Positions 25,768 to 34,629 of a stretch of DNA of 64,000 nt are shown here, piece after piece (the stretch's first letter is position 1; every line of letters starts with the position of its first letter). Origin of the DNA: Acidimicrobiales bacterium (lineage in GTDB: Bacteria; Actinomycetota; Acidimicrobiia; Acidimicrobiales; MedAcidi-G1); NCBI GenBank assembly GCA_028823445.1, contig JAPKBH010000001.1:62001-126000 (forward strand), read 5' to 3'. The notes beneath the pieces were generated by a model. That model saw only the letters and a program-made list of their open reading frames with translations. It did not search any database and had not been told where the DNA came from. The translations under genes were made by a program, and so were the position numbers.

Positions 25768-25805
25768 CCGTAAAAACAGAAGAACCCGCCCCTAAGGGCG
25801 GGTTC
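25768..25805 (-). terminator. Intrinsic terminator of the CopD-like gene
   Basis: GAACCCGCCC (25782-25791), loop CTAA, GGGCGGGTTC (25796-25805): a 10-bp stem followed on the minus strand by TTCTGTTTTT. It separates the minus-strand gene at 25862 from the hairpin-rich element. Confidence 0.85.
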
Positions 25806-25861
25806 ATCGCAGCGGGTTGGGCTAAAGGACAAGGGTAGCGGTTGAGCGAACCGGCACAACG

Positions 25862-26260
25862 CTAAGCAACCAAAACAGCACCGGCAAAAAGCGCTCCCAA
25901 AGCGGTCAACAAACCCAGCGCTCCAGTAATGGCTCGCACCGCCACTGAGTTGGTTGCACTATGGGCTGCTGCTGAAGCGCCAGAAACGCCAACCAACAGA
26001 AGTTTCAACAATAAGGCCACATGGTACGAAGAGTCACGGGTGCCCAAATCAACAGCTAGTAAGTTCCATATGCCGGTAAAAAGAGCGAGGGCTAAGAACG
26101 TCCAAGCAAAGCGGCCAAACCGGGCGGCGGCCAACCGTGGGGCTTCGGGGCTAATGCTGCGTAAGAGCGGAACCAACGCAACCATTAAAAGCTGGCCCCC
26201 CACCCAACCGCAAACGGCCAAAACATGAAGAAAAATGCGAAATGAGTCAAGAGTTATCAT
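25862..26260 (-). CDS. CopD-like four-helix membrane protein
   Basis: A 132-residue integral membrane protein with four hydrophobic helices. The first carries a conserved His (FLHVLAVCGWVGGQLL), and the second RFGRFAWTFLALALFTGIWNLL has the R-x2-R-x2-W/F pattern of the CopD/DUF4149-type domain; the third contains HVALLLKLLLVG. These His residues suggest heme or copper binding, but this is not shown. The start at ATG 26260 is preferred over the first Met of the frame (26308), since the family begins with a short tail before helix 1. It follows the GDPD gene after 38 nt and is ended by a clear terminator. Confidence 0.7.
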   Translation of the reverse strand: MITLDSFRIFLHVLAVCGWVGGQLLMVALVPLLRSISPEAPRLAAARFGRFAWTFLALALFTGIWNLLAVDLGTRDSSYHVALLLKLLLVGVSGASAAAHSATNSVAVRAITGALGLLTALGALFAGAVLVA

Positions 26261-26298
26261 AAAGAAGAGTCTGGCAGCAGGAACAGCAAAATTGACGA

Positions 26299-27057
26299 TT
26301 ACTCCCAAAGCCCTTGACCAACTAATACCTGTTTGAGTACCGAAAGACGGTCGGTCATGATGCCATCTACCCCTAAAGCTAAAAGACGCTCCATCTCTGC
26401 GGCCTCATCAATAGTCCAGACATGGACCTGAAGCCCTTGACGATGGGCGGAATCCACCAACCGTTTATCCACCAAACGAACGCCCCTCATGCTGACCGGT
26501 ACCTGTAAACACTGAAAGTCTGGCGAAGAAAAAGGTAACCCAAACCCCGCAGAACGAAATCGTGCAACCCCTAACGGCCCCGCAGAAGTACACAATCCTG
26601 GCCCCAACAGGGTGCGCAACTGGTTTATGCGGCGATCAGAAAAAGCCCCAACGCAGACCCGGTCCAATGCGTCATGGTCGCTCAGTAAAGCAGCAAGAGG
26701 CTCCACCACCGCATCGTCTTTGGGATCGATGTTGATACGCATTTGCGGAAATTCGGTCAGCAGCGTCGAAAATAAGACAATGGGCTCCCGCCCATCTACC
26801 CGAGCGGTTTGGACTTGTTCCCACGAAAGTTCAGCAATCAAGCCTTCTCGGTCAGTAACCCGATCAAGACGATCATCGTGAAAGGCCACCACCACCCCAT
26901 CGGCCGTGACATGGACATCAGTTTCAATGTAGCGATAACCCAACTCAGCAGCGTGATTAAAGGCCGGCATAGTGTTTTCTGGCCAGTCCCCGGCACCCCC
27001 GCGGTGAGCAAAAGCCAATGGCCTGGGGTGATCGAGAAAAGGATGCAAAACAGTCAC
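26299..27057 (-). CDS. Glycerophosphodiester phosphodiesterase
   Basis: This protein hydrolyses glycerophosphodiesters to glycerol-3-phosphate and an alcohol. The 252-residue TIM barrel has the catalytic start FAHRGGAGDWPENTMPAF (general acid-base His in HRG, Glu in PEN), the metal site E-T-D-V-H, and VAFHDDRLDRVTD. The C-terminal VHVWTIDEAAEMERLLALGVDGIMTD is standard. The GTG at 27057 is taken as the start; the longest frame goes 55 codons further into the pyk promoter. No signal peptide is visible, so the enzyme is cytoplasmic. A second member of the family lies at 59752. Confidence 0.9.
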   Translation of the reverse strand: MTVLHPFLDHPRPLAFAHRGGAGDWPENTMPAFNHAAELGYRYIETDVHVTADGVVVAFHDDRLDRVTDREGLIAELSWEQVQTARVDGREPIVLFSTLLTEFPQMRINIDPKDDAVVEPLAALLSDHDALDRVCVGAFSDRRINQLRTLLGPGLCTSAGPLGVARFRSAGFGLPFSSPDFQCLQVPVSMRGVRLVDKRLVDSAHRQGLQVHVWTIDEAAEMERLLALGVDGIMTDRLSVLKQVLVGQGLWE

Positions 27058-27063
27058 CCCTAA

Positions 27064-27069
27064 ACCATA
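27064..27069 (-). promoter_or_regulatory. Leaderless-type -10 box for the GDPD gene
   Basis: On the minus strand: TATGGT, TTAGGG (6 nt), then GTG at 27057. Confidence 0.6.
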
Positions 27070-27089
27070 GCCGCCGCCCTTTGGCACGG

Positions 27090-27095
27090 TAGCGT
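27090..27095 (+). promoter_or_regulatory. Leaderless-type -10 box for pyk
   Basis: TAGCGT, GACAGG (6 nt), then GTG at 27102. The two divergent boxes are only 20 bp apart. Confidence 0.6.
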
Positions 27096-27101
27096 GACAG
27101 G

Positions 27102-28541
27102 GTGACAAGACGAACAAAAATAATCGCCACCATTGGCCCTGCATCTGACTCGGAACCAGTTTTGCGCCAAATGATTCAAGCCGGCATGAACATTGCTCGC
27201 CTCGGGCTCGCCCACGGATCACATGATGAGGCTCAAGAACGGGTGGAACTCATTCGTCGCATTGCGGCCGAAGAGAAAACGCCGGTAGGTATTTTAATTG
27301 ATCTGCCCGGCCCTAAAGTTCGTTCGGCAAACTTTGGCCAAGAGCCGGTAACTTTTGCCGAGGGCAGCAAATTGACCCTTCGGGTAGGCAACCACGCCAG
27401 CACTGCGCAAAACGTAGAGGTTGATTACGCCGGGCTGATTAGCGACATTGACCCTGGTGACGTAGTGAGCATTGGCGACGGCCGAGTGATGGTAAAGATT
27501 TTAGATGCCACCGACGATCAACTGAACGCCGAGGTAGCACACGGAGGGACGCTTTCGGGCCGTCCAGGAATCCATATTCCTGCGGAACGGCTCTCTCTGG
27601 CCACCCCCACGCCCGAAGACATGGTCGCTGTAGAACGTTTCGCCGCTCTCAAAGTTGACATGCTGGCCGTATCTTTTGTACGCAGCGCCGCCGACTTGGT
27701 GCGTGTTGGCACTCCGAGTCACCCCGAAGGGCCGCTGGTGATAGCAAAAATTGAGACCGCTGAAGCAATAAAAAACCTGCCAGAAATTATTGAAGCTTCC
27801 GGCGCCGTCATGGTCGCTCGCGGCGACTTAGGTTTGGAATGCGGCATAGAAGGCCTGCCCAGCATACAAAAACACATTATTCGAGAATGCATCTCTTCGG
27901 GGCGGCCCGCTATCACAGCCACCCAAATGCTGGAAACCATGATCGAAAACCCTGAACCAACTCGGGCAGAAGTTTCTGATGTGGCCAACGCCGTATGGGA
28001 TGGTTCGAGTGCCGTCATGCTCTCCGGAGAAACAGCAATTGGCGTGGACCCGGTAAACGTCATTGCCACCATGGCCCGCATCGTGGACCATGCTGACCTG
28101 GCCTTTGACCACCGGAGTTGGGCCGACGATCTTGCAGAAATTCGCCTCACCGATCGCAAGGTGCCAGAAACCTCTATTACCGATGCCATGACTTTGGCTA
28201 CCGCCCGGGCTGTTAATGAATTGGGCATAAAAACAATTCTGTGCATCTCTGGTTCTGGTTTTACCGTTCGCTCTATGGCTCGCTTTCGCCCTAAGGCACG
28301 CATCTTGGGTTACAGCGCCAACGAAAATACGGTAGGTCAGCTTTCGTTGAGTTGGGGTACTGAGCCCCGGCTCTTACCTACCGAGGGAGCCATCGAGGGG
28401 CGGATCATGGCTGCAGTGTGTTTAGCGCGAGACAGCGGAGATCTTCAAGAAGGGGAACTAGTGGCGGTATTAGCAGGAACTAGCGAATCGTCACGTTCCA
28501 CCAATGTTTTACGAATTCAGATCGTGCCGGCCGCAGAATAA
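27102..28541 (+). CDS. pyk: Pyruvate kinase
   Basis: The last glycolytic step, phosphoenolpyruvate plus ADP to pyruvate plus ATP. The 479-residue protein opens RRTKIIATIGPASDS and has the active-site signature IAKIETAEAIKN with the catalytic Lys, followed by VMVARGDLGLECG for metal binding, and ITATQMLETMIENPEPTRAEVSDVANAV. The B domain (residues about 70-170) and the C-terminal regulatory domain are complete. It has its own GTG start with a leaderless box and ends 7 nt before the convergent membrane protein gene. Confidence 0.96.
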   Translation: MTRRTKIIATIGPASDSEPVLRQMIQAGMNIARLGLAHGSHDEAQERVELIRRIAAEEKTPVGILIDLPGPKVRSANFGQEPVTFAEGSKLTLRVGNHASTAQNVEVDYAGLISDIDPGDVVSIGDGRVMVKILDATDDQLNAEVAHGGTLSGRPGIHIPAERLSLATPTPEDMVAVERFAALKVDMLAVSFVRSAADLVRVGTPSHPEGPLVIAKIETAEAIKNLPEIIEASGAVMVARGDLGLECGIEGLPSIQKHIIRECISSGRPAITATQMLETMIENPEPTRAEVSDVANAVWDGSSAVMLSGETAIGVDPVNVIATMARIVDHADLAFDHRSWADDLAEIRLTDRKVPETSITDAMTLATARAVNELGIKTILCISGSGFTVRSMARFRPKARILGYSANENTVGQLSLSWGTEPRLLPTEGAIEGRIMAAVCLARDSGDLQEGELVAVLAGTSESSRSTNVLRIQIVPAAE

Positions 28542-28548
28542 ATACTGT

Positions 28549-28872
28549 CTAGGAACCTAGGCAACGGGGGTTGCGGTCAATGGGAATCTGAACGGCCTGC
28601 CCAAAGAGTGTGCATTGGCATTCATCTGCACAAGTTCCGAGTTGTGCCCGCTGGTCCCACAACGACAAGCTGAGCAAAACGGCTAAAGCCACCACCAAGA
28701 CCCGCACCACCAACATGCGGACCATGCGGAAAACAAACCAGGCCCCGACCAATAGCGCGGCCATCACGCCGAGGCTTAGCCCGGCAAGAACCTCGGGGTT
28801 GGCCCATGAAGGGAACTCCACCATTTCAGGAAGATCTAAAAGGGCGGAAAGAATGGAAGAAAGGTCAAGCAT
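28549..28872 (-). CDS. Small membrane protein with a Cys-rich C-terminus (107 aa)
   Basis: I do not recognise the family. Residues about 28-48 (VLAGLSLGVMAALLVGAWFVF) and 52-71 (MLVVRVLVVALAVLLSLSLW) form two membrane helices with a short Arg-containing turn, so both ends face the same side. The C-terminal 35 residues hold four Cys (GTCADECQCTLF and RCLGS), which suggests disulfides outside the cell or a metal site. The start is confirmed by a TAnnnT box 7 nt upstream. It is divergent from mobA across 57 bp. Confidence 0.65.
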   Translation of the reverse strand: MLDLSSILSALLDLPEMVEFPSWANPEVLAGLSLGVMAALLVGAWFVFRMVRMLVVRVLVVALAVLLSLSLWDQRAQLGTCADECQCTLFGQAVQIPIDRNPRCLGS

Positions 28873-28879
28873 AAACAGA

Positions 28880-28885
28880 AGGTTA
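28880..28885 (-). promoter_or_regulatory. Leaderless-type -10 box for the 107-aa membrane protein
   Basis: On the minus strand: TAACCT, TCTGTTT (7 nt), then ATG at 28872. Confidence 0.55.
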
Positions 28886-28916
28886 GTTCTTAAGCGAGCA
28901 AAGTCTGCTCACCCAC

Positions 28917-28922
28917 TAACCT
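28917..28922 (+). promoter_or_regulatory. Leaderless-type -10 box for mobA
   Basis: TAACCT, GAGGCCT (7 nt), then ATG at 28930. Confidence 0.55.
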
Positions 28923-28929
28923 GAGGCCT

Positions 28930-29538
28930 ATGGAAAAAGCCCATCAGGTAGCGGCAGCTGTTTTGGCTGGGGGAGAGAGCCGCCGCATGGGGGTTGATAA
29001 AGCCACCATGCTGATTGAGGGGGGCTTCCTCATTGAAAAGCCACTCACGGCTCTGGAGAAGGCGGGGGTTGCCTCAACAGTCATAATTGGGGGTTCCGCA
29101 GCGCTCTTAAAAAAAACTGGCCACCAAATAGTTCCTGATCTCTGGCCCCACCAAGGGCCCCTCGGCGGGATTCTTTCCGCTTTGCATTTCTTTAAAGAAC
29201 AAAAGTGTGCGGTCATAGTTTTAGCTTGCGACCTACCGTTTGCCAATGAAAATGAAATCGCAACGCTTATAAAACAAGCGAAGGCATTTCCCCACACCGT
29301 GGTGGTGCCCGAAGTACAAGGGCGGCGCCAGTGGATGCATGCATGTTGGCCCCCCGAAGCTTTGCCTTACTTAGAAAAAGCATTTACTTCGGGTGAACGA
29401 GCCCCATTTCGAGCAGTACACGGCTTTCCGGTGACCACCATTAAACGAGACGGCGCCGATTTTTATAAAGATTTAGACCAACCCAGCGATCTTCTCGCGG
29501 TGCCCGGCGAAGACGGTAAAGTACGGCGGTCGCATTAA
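28930..29538 (+). CDS. mobA: Molybdenum cofactor guanylyltransferase
   Basis: It attaches GMP from GTP to molybdopterin to form the guanine dinucleotide cofactor. The 202-residue protein begins with the nucleotide-binding loop LAGGESRRMGVDKATM (residues 12-27), has PDLWPHQGPLGGILSAL around 75-91 and the metal motif LACDLPF near 103. The relation to mobA is closer than to other small NTP transferases because of SRRMG-DKA and the GPLGGI segment. No other molybdopterin gene is in the window. It is followed by the rhodanese gene after 44 nt, with its own ribosome site. Confidence 0.82.
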   Translation: MEKAHQVAAAVLAGGESRRMGVDKATMLIEGGFLIEKPLTALEKAGVASTVIIGGSAALLKKTGHQIVPDLWPHQGPLGGILSALHFFKEQKCAVIVLACDLPFANENEIATLIKQAKAFPHTVVVPEVQGRRQWMHACWPPEALPYLEKAFTSGERAPFRAVHGFPVTTIKRDGADFYKDLDQPSDLLAVPGEDGKVRRSH

Positions 29539-29582
29539 GTAAGTTTGGATAAATTATGAGAAAAAAGTTTTGGAGAAAAAAG

Positions 29583-29912
29583 ATGGATGTCCCACAAATC
29601 AGCGTGAATGAACTTTCTAACGTGATAAACGAAGGCGCTTTGCTAATTGACGTACGCGACCCGGAAGAACACACAACGGCCCGAGTACCTCAAGCAGTTT
29701 CGATTCCCCTAAGCAGCGTTCCAGACCGTTTAGAAGAGGTGCCGACCGATGGCCCCGTTTATGTGATCTGCGCAAAGGGAGGCCGAAGCCAAATGGCCGC
29801 CGAATTTTATGCGCAACAAGGTGTACAAGCCATAAACGTAACGGGGGGAACCGATGCTTGGCTAAAGGCAGGGTACGAGCACCTAAGTGGTCCCACCGGA
29901 GCAGAACGCTGA
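29583..29912 (+). CDS. Single-domain rhodanese
   Basis: A 109-residue sulfurtransferase of the GlpE/PspE size. The active loop is C-A-K-G-G-R-S (VICAKGGRSQMAAEF), with a persulfide-forming Cys; LIDVRDPEEHTTARVPQAVSIPLS is the conserved first half. It may pass sulfur to a carrier or help with cyanide detoxification; the six-residue loop fits sulfur, not phosphate, chemistry. The start at 29583 is preferred because GGAG lies 7 nt upstream; the ATG at 29556 lacks a site. Its 3' end is overlapped by the RNase D frame. Confidence 0.85.
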   Translation: MDVPQISVNELSNVINEGALLIDVRDPEEHTTARVPQAVSIPLSSVPDRLEEVPTDGPVYVICAKGGRSQMAAEFYAQQGVQAINVTGGTDAWLKAGYEHLSGPTGAER

Positions 29913-31108
29913 GACGCCGAAAGAGTGAAAACTCTTCAAACTCGGCCCAGCAACCCTCGGCGGATTACCAATACATCGACGACCAAGCAGGTCTTGATGC
30001 TCTGCTGGTGACCTTGTGTGCACAAGAGCGGGTCGCTATTGACACAGAGTTCCATCGAGAACGTACCTATTTTCCGCAAACTGGTTTAATTCAAATCGCC
30101 TGGTCCGATGGTTTGGCCCTCGTTGACCCGTTGCCTCTCGACCTCCAAGGGTTTTCTTCACTGCTGGACAGCGAAGTGATCATTGTTATGCACGCCGCCG
30201 GTCAAGACCTTGAAGTATTCGACCGCCTTTGTGCAACCATGCCTCGGCACCTTTTTGACACTCAGGTAGCGGCTGGCTTTATTGGTATGTCCACCCCCTC
30301 CCTGTCGGCCCTGCATGAAAGAGAACTGGGCATAGAACTCGCCAAAGGGGACCGACTAACCGATTGGTTGGCTCGGCCCTTAAGCGACTCACAATGCAAC
30401 TATGCGGTAGCAGATGTGCTGTACCTTTTGGAGATTTACGACCGGCTAATCGCTCAATTGACCGAACTCGGACGCCTAACTTGGGCGCAAGATGAATGTG
30501 ATTTACTGCTTGAAAGAGAACGCGGTCGTCGCAACCCCGATGATTCTTGGAAACGAATAAAAGAAGCCCGCCATCTCAAAGGCTCTGCCCGAAACAACGC
30601 TCGTTCTTTAGCGGCCTGGCGAGAGAGCGAAGCGGCCCGCCAAGACGTACCCGTGCGCAGACTGCTCCCTGACTTGGCCGTGGTTTCCATAGCCCAGCAG
30701 GCACCTAAAAATATCGACGCTCTACGCAAAATACGTGGGGTTGATGGACGCCACACCAAAGCTGCTATGGCCGAAGGCATTTTGCGGGCCCTCGAAGATG
30801 CTGCCAATTTGCCGCCGTTGCCAAAACCAGACCGTCGTAAAAAAGAAGACAGCCGAGATTTACGGGCGGGTGTAACGCTGGTTTCTGCTTGGGTAAGTCA
30901 GGCAGCTCGCCAATTCGACTTAGACCCCACGTTGCTCGGAACACGTGCCGACATCGAAGCGTTGGTGCGCGGCGAAGATGACGCTCGGATGCGCACCGGG
31001 TGGCGCCACGAAATAATTGGCGGCCCAGTAGCTGACTTGCTGGCCGGCAAAGCGGCACTTTCGTTTGACAAAGACGGCGGCTTGCTCTTAGAAGAGCGCA
31101 AAGGTTAA
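29858..31108 (+). CDS. rnd: Ribonuclease D (3'-5' exonuclease with HRDC domain)
   Basis: It trims 3' ends of tRNA and other stable RNA. The exonuclease domain (residues about 37-215) has the DEDD set: IDTEFHRERTYFP (motif I), MHAAGQDLEVFDRL (motif II) and YAVADVLYLLEIYDRL (motif III, DEDDy type). A first HRDC domain lies at about 235-310 (WRESEAARQDVPVRRLLPD) and a weaker second at about 330-400. The start is uncertain: TTG 29858 gives a 54-bp overlap with the rhodanese gene; a CTG at 29909 is the only other candidate close to the conserved start. Residues before about 35 are probably not functional. Confidence 0.85.
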   Translation: MAKGRVRAPKWSHRSRTLRRRKSENSSNSAQQPSADYQYIDDQAGLDALLVTLCAQERVAIDTEFHRERTYFPQTGLIQIAWSDGLALVDPLPLDLQGFSSLLDSEVIIVMHAAGQDLEVFDRLCATMPRHLFDTQVAAGFIGMSTPSLSALHERELGIELAKGDRLTDWLARPLSDSQCNYAVADVLYLLEIYDRLIAQLTELGRLTWAQDECDLLLERERGRRNPDDSWKRIKEARHLKGSARNNARSLAAWRESEAARQDVPVRRLLPDLAVVSIAQQAPKNIDALRKIRGVDGRHTKAAMAEGILRALEDAANLPPLPKPDRRKKEDSRDLRAGVTLVSAWVSQAARQFDLDPTLLGTRADIEALVRGEDDARMRTGWRHEIIGGPVADLLAGKAALSFDKDGGLLLEERKG

Positions 31109-31184
31109 TAAATGCGCCCCCGAGAGCGGTCAGGCTGGCTAGAGTGGCGTATTACTTGTTTGGACTAGCAGTGGGAGTGACGCC

Positions 31185-31352
31185 GTGAAAAAAGGCCGGC
31201 ATCGCCGATTTGAAGAAGCGCGAGCGCTTAAACGAAATGATGATCTTGATTTGGATTCCATCTTTGACAGTTTGGACCCCGACGAAGATAAACCAGCCTC
31301 CCCAGCGCATGACGCCTGGGCTGAGGAATTTGACGAGGAAGAAACCGCTTAA
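31185..31352 (+). CDS. Small acidic protein (55 aa), hypothetical
   Basis: A GTG-started frame with GGGAG 7 nt upstream. The N-terminal 18 residues are basic (KKGRHRRFEEARALKR), and the rest is acidic with an LDLDSIFDSLDPDED core and EEFDEEETA tail. A basic head plus acidic tail in so small a protein suggests a partner-binding adaptor, but I recognise no family. The clean ribosome site and stop just 12 nt before a convergent gene argue that it is real. It follows rnd by 76 nt and may be co-transcribed with it. Confidence 0.55.
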   Translation: MKKGRHRRFEEARALKRNDDLDLDSIFDSLDPDEDKPASPAHDAWAEEFDEEETA

Positions 31353-31364
31353 AACTACCTGCGG

Positions 31365-33110
31365 TTATCCGCCGGTTTCTTCTAAAATTTCGTCAAGTTT
31401 TAAAATATCATTTTCGTAAATAACCCCGATGAAACCCTGCTCGTCGTCTACTACGGCCAGCACATCGACGTGGGCACCTTCCATAGCCACGATGGCATCA
31501 CGCAGTGACCAAGATGGGCGCGCCGCCGGAAGGTCAGCGCGTACCAGTCCTGAAACGGGTGTTTCGTCCCAAAGCGACCGGTCTACTTCAGAAAGGTCAG
31601 ACAGGCTGATCATTCCCAGATAGTGGCCGCCGTCTACCACCGGCACTGAGCGCTCCCGTCGCCCCAAAACATGGAGATAAACAAATTCAGAAGTGGTGGC
31701 ATCAGGGGGCACGGTCATGACATCAGTAGTTAAAGCCGAGGTAATGGGCAAAGTAAAGCGTCGCTCCAAGTGGCCTAAACGAGTGCTGTGCTGATGATCA
31801 GCTACCGAAGACTTGCCCGCCACCACCTGACTTACTGCTGCAGCAATCAAAGCCGGCACCACAAAAGAACCTCCGGTCGATTCAGCCACAAACATTACGG
31901 CAGCGATAGGTGCCTTGTACCCGGCACCCAAAAAAGCCGCCAAACCCAAAGTGGGGTAAAGGCCGGGTCGATCGGCACCCAAAATCTGGCCAGTAAATTG
32001 CCCAAGAATTACTCCTTGGACCGCTAAAGGAATAAAAAGGCCGCCTACCCCGCCTGCGCTCAAGGTGACAATAGTGGCAGCTAAACGGATACCAAAAAGT
32101 AACGCAATGAGGCCTAAACCGTTATCAGGGCGAACCACCCAAGCCATCGCTGCTTGGCCAGGGCCGATGCTCAGTGGGGCATCAAACATAAGGTCAGACC
32201 ACAGCGCCAGTAACGCTAATACGACGCCGCCGGCCAATACTCGAGGCAGAAAGTCAATTGATTTCGACTGGGTCTTTGCCCAGCGAACGAGCCAAGCCAT
32301 AGAGCGTCCACCTAACCCTGCGCCCACCCCAATGATCAAGGCGCCCAGCATGTCGCTCGTACCTACCCCGCTAAACATGGCGTTGAGGTCATCGGCGGTA
32401 AACCACATCTGGCTGCTGTCGGCACCTAAACGAAAGTGCGGGTCATCTAAGAATGGCACGGCAGCGTCGTGGCCAATCAAGTTAATGTAGGTGACGTAAC
32501 TGGTGGCGGCTGCGAGCAATGAGGGCAACAAAGCTCGTCGGTTTACGTCATCTCGGTACGGGGCTTCCAAAGCGAAAAGCACCCCAGTGGCGGGGGCCTT
32601 AAAAACCGCTGCTACTCCGGCGGCGGCCCCGGCGGTTAGCAAAACTCGGACATCTTCGCGACGCAACCAGTTACTAAAACGATCACGAACCGAAAGGCCA
32701 ACGGTGGCTCCAGCATAGATGGAGGGCCCTTCAAGGCCGAGCGCCCCGCCCATGCCAATGGTGACTACCCCGGCCAGCAACTTAGCGGGAAGGTCCCGAA
32801 ACGGGAGTCGGGGATTTCGTTCATGGAAGGCACGAATAAACTCATCAGAAGTGCCCGACGAAGAGTTACGACCGAGGTAACGAAGAATGAGTCCGGCCGC
32901 CAAAAGACCTAACCCGGGAGCAATCATTATTTGCCAAAGAGGCCAACGCTCCACTTCGGCCAGCAGAATTGTGTCGGTAAGCGTCTCAAAGCCCGCAATA
33001 ATAAATGCCACCAATAACCCAGTCAACATGGCTAAAGCCAAGACAGGGGTATCGCCACGAGTGGCTATGGTACGGAAACGATTCACGGTTACCTTTCCTA
33101 CCGGGTCCAT
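31365..33110 (-). CDS. CLC-type chloride channel/antiporter with CBS pair
   Basis: A 581-residue membrane protein. The CLC core spans residues about 20-440: G125-L-E127-G-P-S carries the gating glutamate in its usual place, preceded by IGMGGA, and VGGLFIPLAVQG is the third anion-site region. The first signature (GSGIP in classic members) is altered to GTSDE, which weakens the prediction of chloride as substrate. A cytoplasmic CBS pair at about 455-575 (MTVPPDATTSEFVYLHV, then VAMEGAHVDVLAVVDDEQGFIG) may sense adenine nucleotides. An in-frame GTG at 33086 is an alternative start. Confidence 0.85.
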   Translation of the reverse strand: MDPVGKVTVNRFRTIATRGDTPVLALAMLTGLLVAFIIAGFETLTDTILLAEVERWPLWQIMIAPGLGLLAAGLILRYLGRNSSSGTSDEFIRAFHERNPRLPFRDLPAKLLAGVVTIGMGGALGLEGPSIYAGATVGLSVRDRFSNWLRREDVRVLLTAGAAAGVAAVFKAPATGVLFALEAPYRDDVNRRALLPSLLAAATSYVTYINLIGHDAAVPFLDDPHFRLGADSSQMWFTADDLNAMFSGVGTSDMLGALIIGVGAGLGGRSMAWLVRWAKTQSKSIDFLPRVLAGGVVLALLALWSDLMFDAPLSIGPGQAAMAWVVRPDNGLGLIALLFGIRLAATIVTLSAGGVGGLFIPLAVQGVILGQFTGQILGADRPGLYPTLGLAAFLGAGYKAPIAAVMFVAESTGGSFVVPALIAAAVSQVVAGKSSVADHQHSTRLGHLERRFTLPITSALTTDVMTVPPDATTSEFVYLHVLGRRERSVPVVDGGHYLGMISLSDLSEVDRSLWDETPVSGLVRADLPAARPSWSLRDAIVAMEGAHVDVLAVVDDEQGFIGVIYENDILKLDEILEETGG

Positions 33111-33195
33111 GCCGCTAATACACGGCTATGTGCCCAACGGCCACCAAAGTAACTCACTGTGGCACAATAAGTAGCGACCAAACAGAAAGAAAATT

Positions 33196-34629
33196 GTGCC
33201 AGATCAACTACTCGCAGAGTTACGGGAAGCGCTCGGGCCGAAAAGCGTTTCTTTTGGGGGAGCGGCCCAACTTTTGTACAGCAGAGACAGCTCGGTATTT
33301 CCGGGCGGGCAACCAGGGCCAGTTTGTTTCCCCGAAACCACGGAACAAGTAGTGGCCTGCGTGCAAGCGGCGGTAAACCATAACCGGTCCTTTGTGCCTC
33401 GGGGGGCAGGTACCGGGCTTGCCGGCGGGGCTATTCCTTGCGATGACCCAGTGATGATCGTCACCACCCGAATGAACAAAATACTCGAAGTTGATAAACA
33501 AAAACAGTTTGCTTGGGTGGAACCCGGGGTGATCAACCTTGACCTCTCCCGTTACCTGTTGGGCACTGGATTGCACTTTGCTCCCGACCCCTCAAGTCAG
33601 CAATCATGCACCATCGGAGGCAATGTGGCCAACAATTCTGGGGGCCCCCATTGCTTGGCCTACGGGGTTACTAGCGCCCATATTTTAGCCGTAGAAGTGG
33701 TGTTGCCTGATGCCTCGGTAGCGGTTTTTGGCGACCCTGAAGGCCCCGCCGGCGGTTACGACCTACGTGGAGCTTTCGTGGGCGGTGAAGGAACATTGGG
33801 GGTTGCTACCCGGGTAGCAGTCCGGCTTACTCCCGACCCGCCAGCGGTACGTACCATGCTGCTGGATTACCAAGACGTGGGCACAGCAGCCGACACGGTT
33901 AGCGCAATCATCGGGGCAGGGATTGTTCCAGCCGCGATAGAAATGATGGATCAAAAAGTTATCGAAGTGGTCGAAAAATTCATAAAAGTCGGTTACCCAC
34001 AAGATGCGGCCGCCGTTTTAATTGTTGAAGTAGATGGCCTAATAGATGGCGTCGAACACGAAGTAGAGCGAATCACAGAAATTGCTTTGGCGTGTGGAAC
34101 CCGGACGGTGCGGGTAGCGGCCGACGAGGAAGAACGAGCGCGGATTTGGAAAGGCCGCAAAAATGCTTTCGGAGCCATAGCCCAAGTAAAACCCGGCTAT
34201 TACTTGCATGACACGGTGATTCCTCGTACCAAACTCACCGAGGTCATTAACAAGGTATATGAAACAGCGGAACGCTATGACCTGTTAGTCATGAACGTAT
34301 TTCACGCCGGGGACGGAAACTTACATCCGTTGTTGATCTTTGATCCTCAAGAAGAGGGCATCATGGACCGGGTGCTGGCCGCTGGAGAAGAGATCGTGCA
34401 AACCTCATTAGATGCGGGAGGAGTGCTCTCTGGAGAACACGGTATTGGTTTAGAAAAACGCCGCTTTATGGATCGCCTCTTTAGCGAAAATGATTTGGAC
34501 GCCCAAGCAAAATTACGCCACACCTTTGACCCCGATGAACGGGCAAACCCTCATAAAGTGTTGCCCGGTGGGTCAAGTTGCGCCGAAATAAACCATATGG
34601 ACAAGCCACCAGAGGGCACATGGGTATGA
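33196..34629 (+). CDS. glcD: Glycolate oxidase subunit GlcD (FAD-linked)
   Basis: The catalytic flavin subunit of membrane-associated glycolate dehydrogenase, glycolate to glyoxylate. Residues about 43-215 form the PCMH-type FAD domain: PRGAGTGLAGGAIP and CTIGGNVANNSGGPHCLAYG are its pyrophosphate loops. The C-terminal FAD-oxidase domain has FHAGDGNLHPLL (metal/substrate His) and SGEHGIGLEKRRFM. At 477 residues it is of normal length. It starts with GTG and overlaps glcE by ATGA. D-lactate dehydrogenases share this fold, but the glcDEF order favours glycolate. Confidence 0.92.
   Translation: MPDQLLAELREALGPKSVSFGGAAQLLYSRDSSVFPGGQPGPVCFPETTEQVVACVQAAVNHNRSFVPRGAGTGLAGGAIPCDDPVMIVTTRMNKILEVDKQKQFAWVEPGVINLDLSRYLLGTGLHFAPDPSSQQSCTIGGNVANNSGGPHCLAYGVTSAHILAVEVVLPDASVAVFGDPEGPAGGYDLRGAFVGGEGTLGVATRVAVRLTPDPPAVRTMLLDYQDVGTAADTVSAIIGAGIVPAAIEMMDQKVIEVVEKFIKVGYPQDAAAVLIVEVDGLIDGVEHEVERITEIALACGTRTVRVAADEEERARIWKGRKNAFGAIAQVKPGYYLHDTVIPRTKLTEVINKVYETAERYDLLVMNVFHAGDGNLHPLLIFDPQEEGIMDRVLAAGEEIVQTSLDAGGVLSGEHGIGLEKRRFMDRLFSENDLDAQAKLRHTFDPDERANPHKVLPGGSSCAEINHMDKPPEGTWV

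Noticed and set aside
27719-28303. 194-codon minus-strand open frame within pyk
   Set aside because: Shadow of pyruvate kinase, Ser/Arg-rich composition typical of antisense frames.
31365-33110. Assigning the CLC protein firmly as a chloride channel
   Set aside because: The first anion-site signature is altered (GTSDE in place of GSGIP), so channel, antiporter and anion type are left open.
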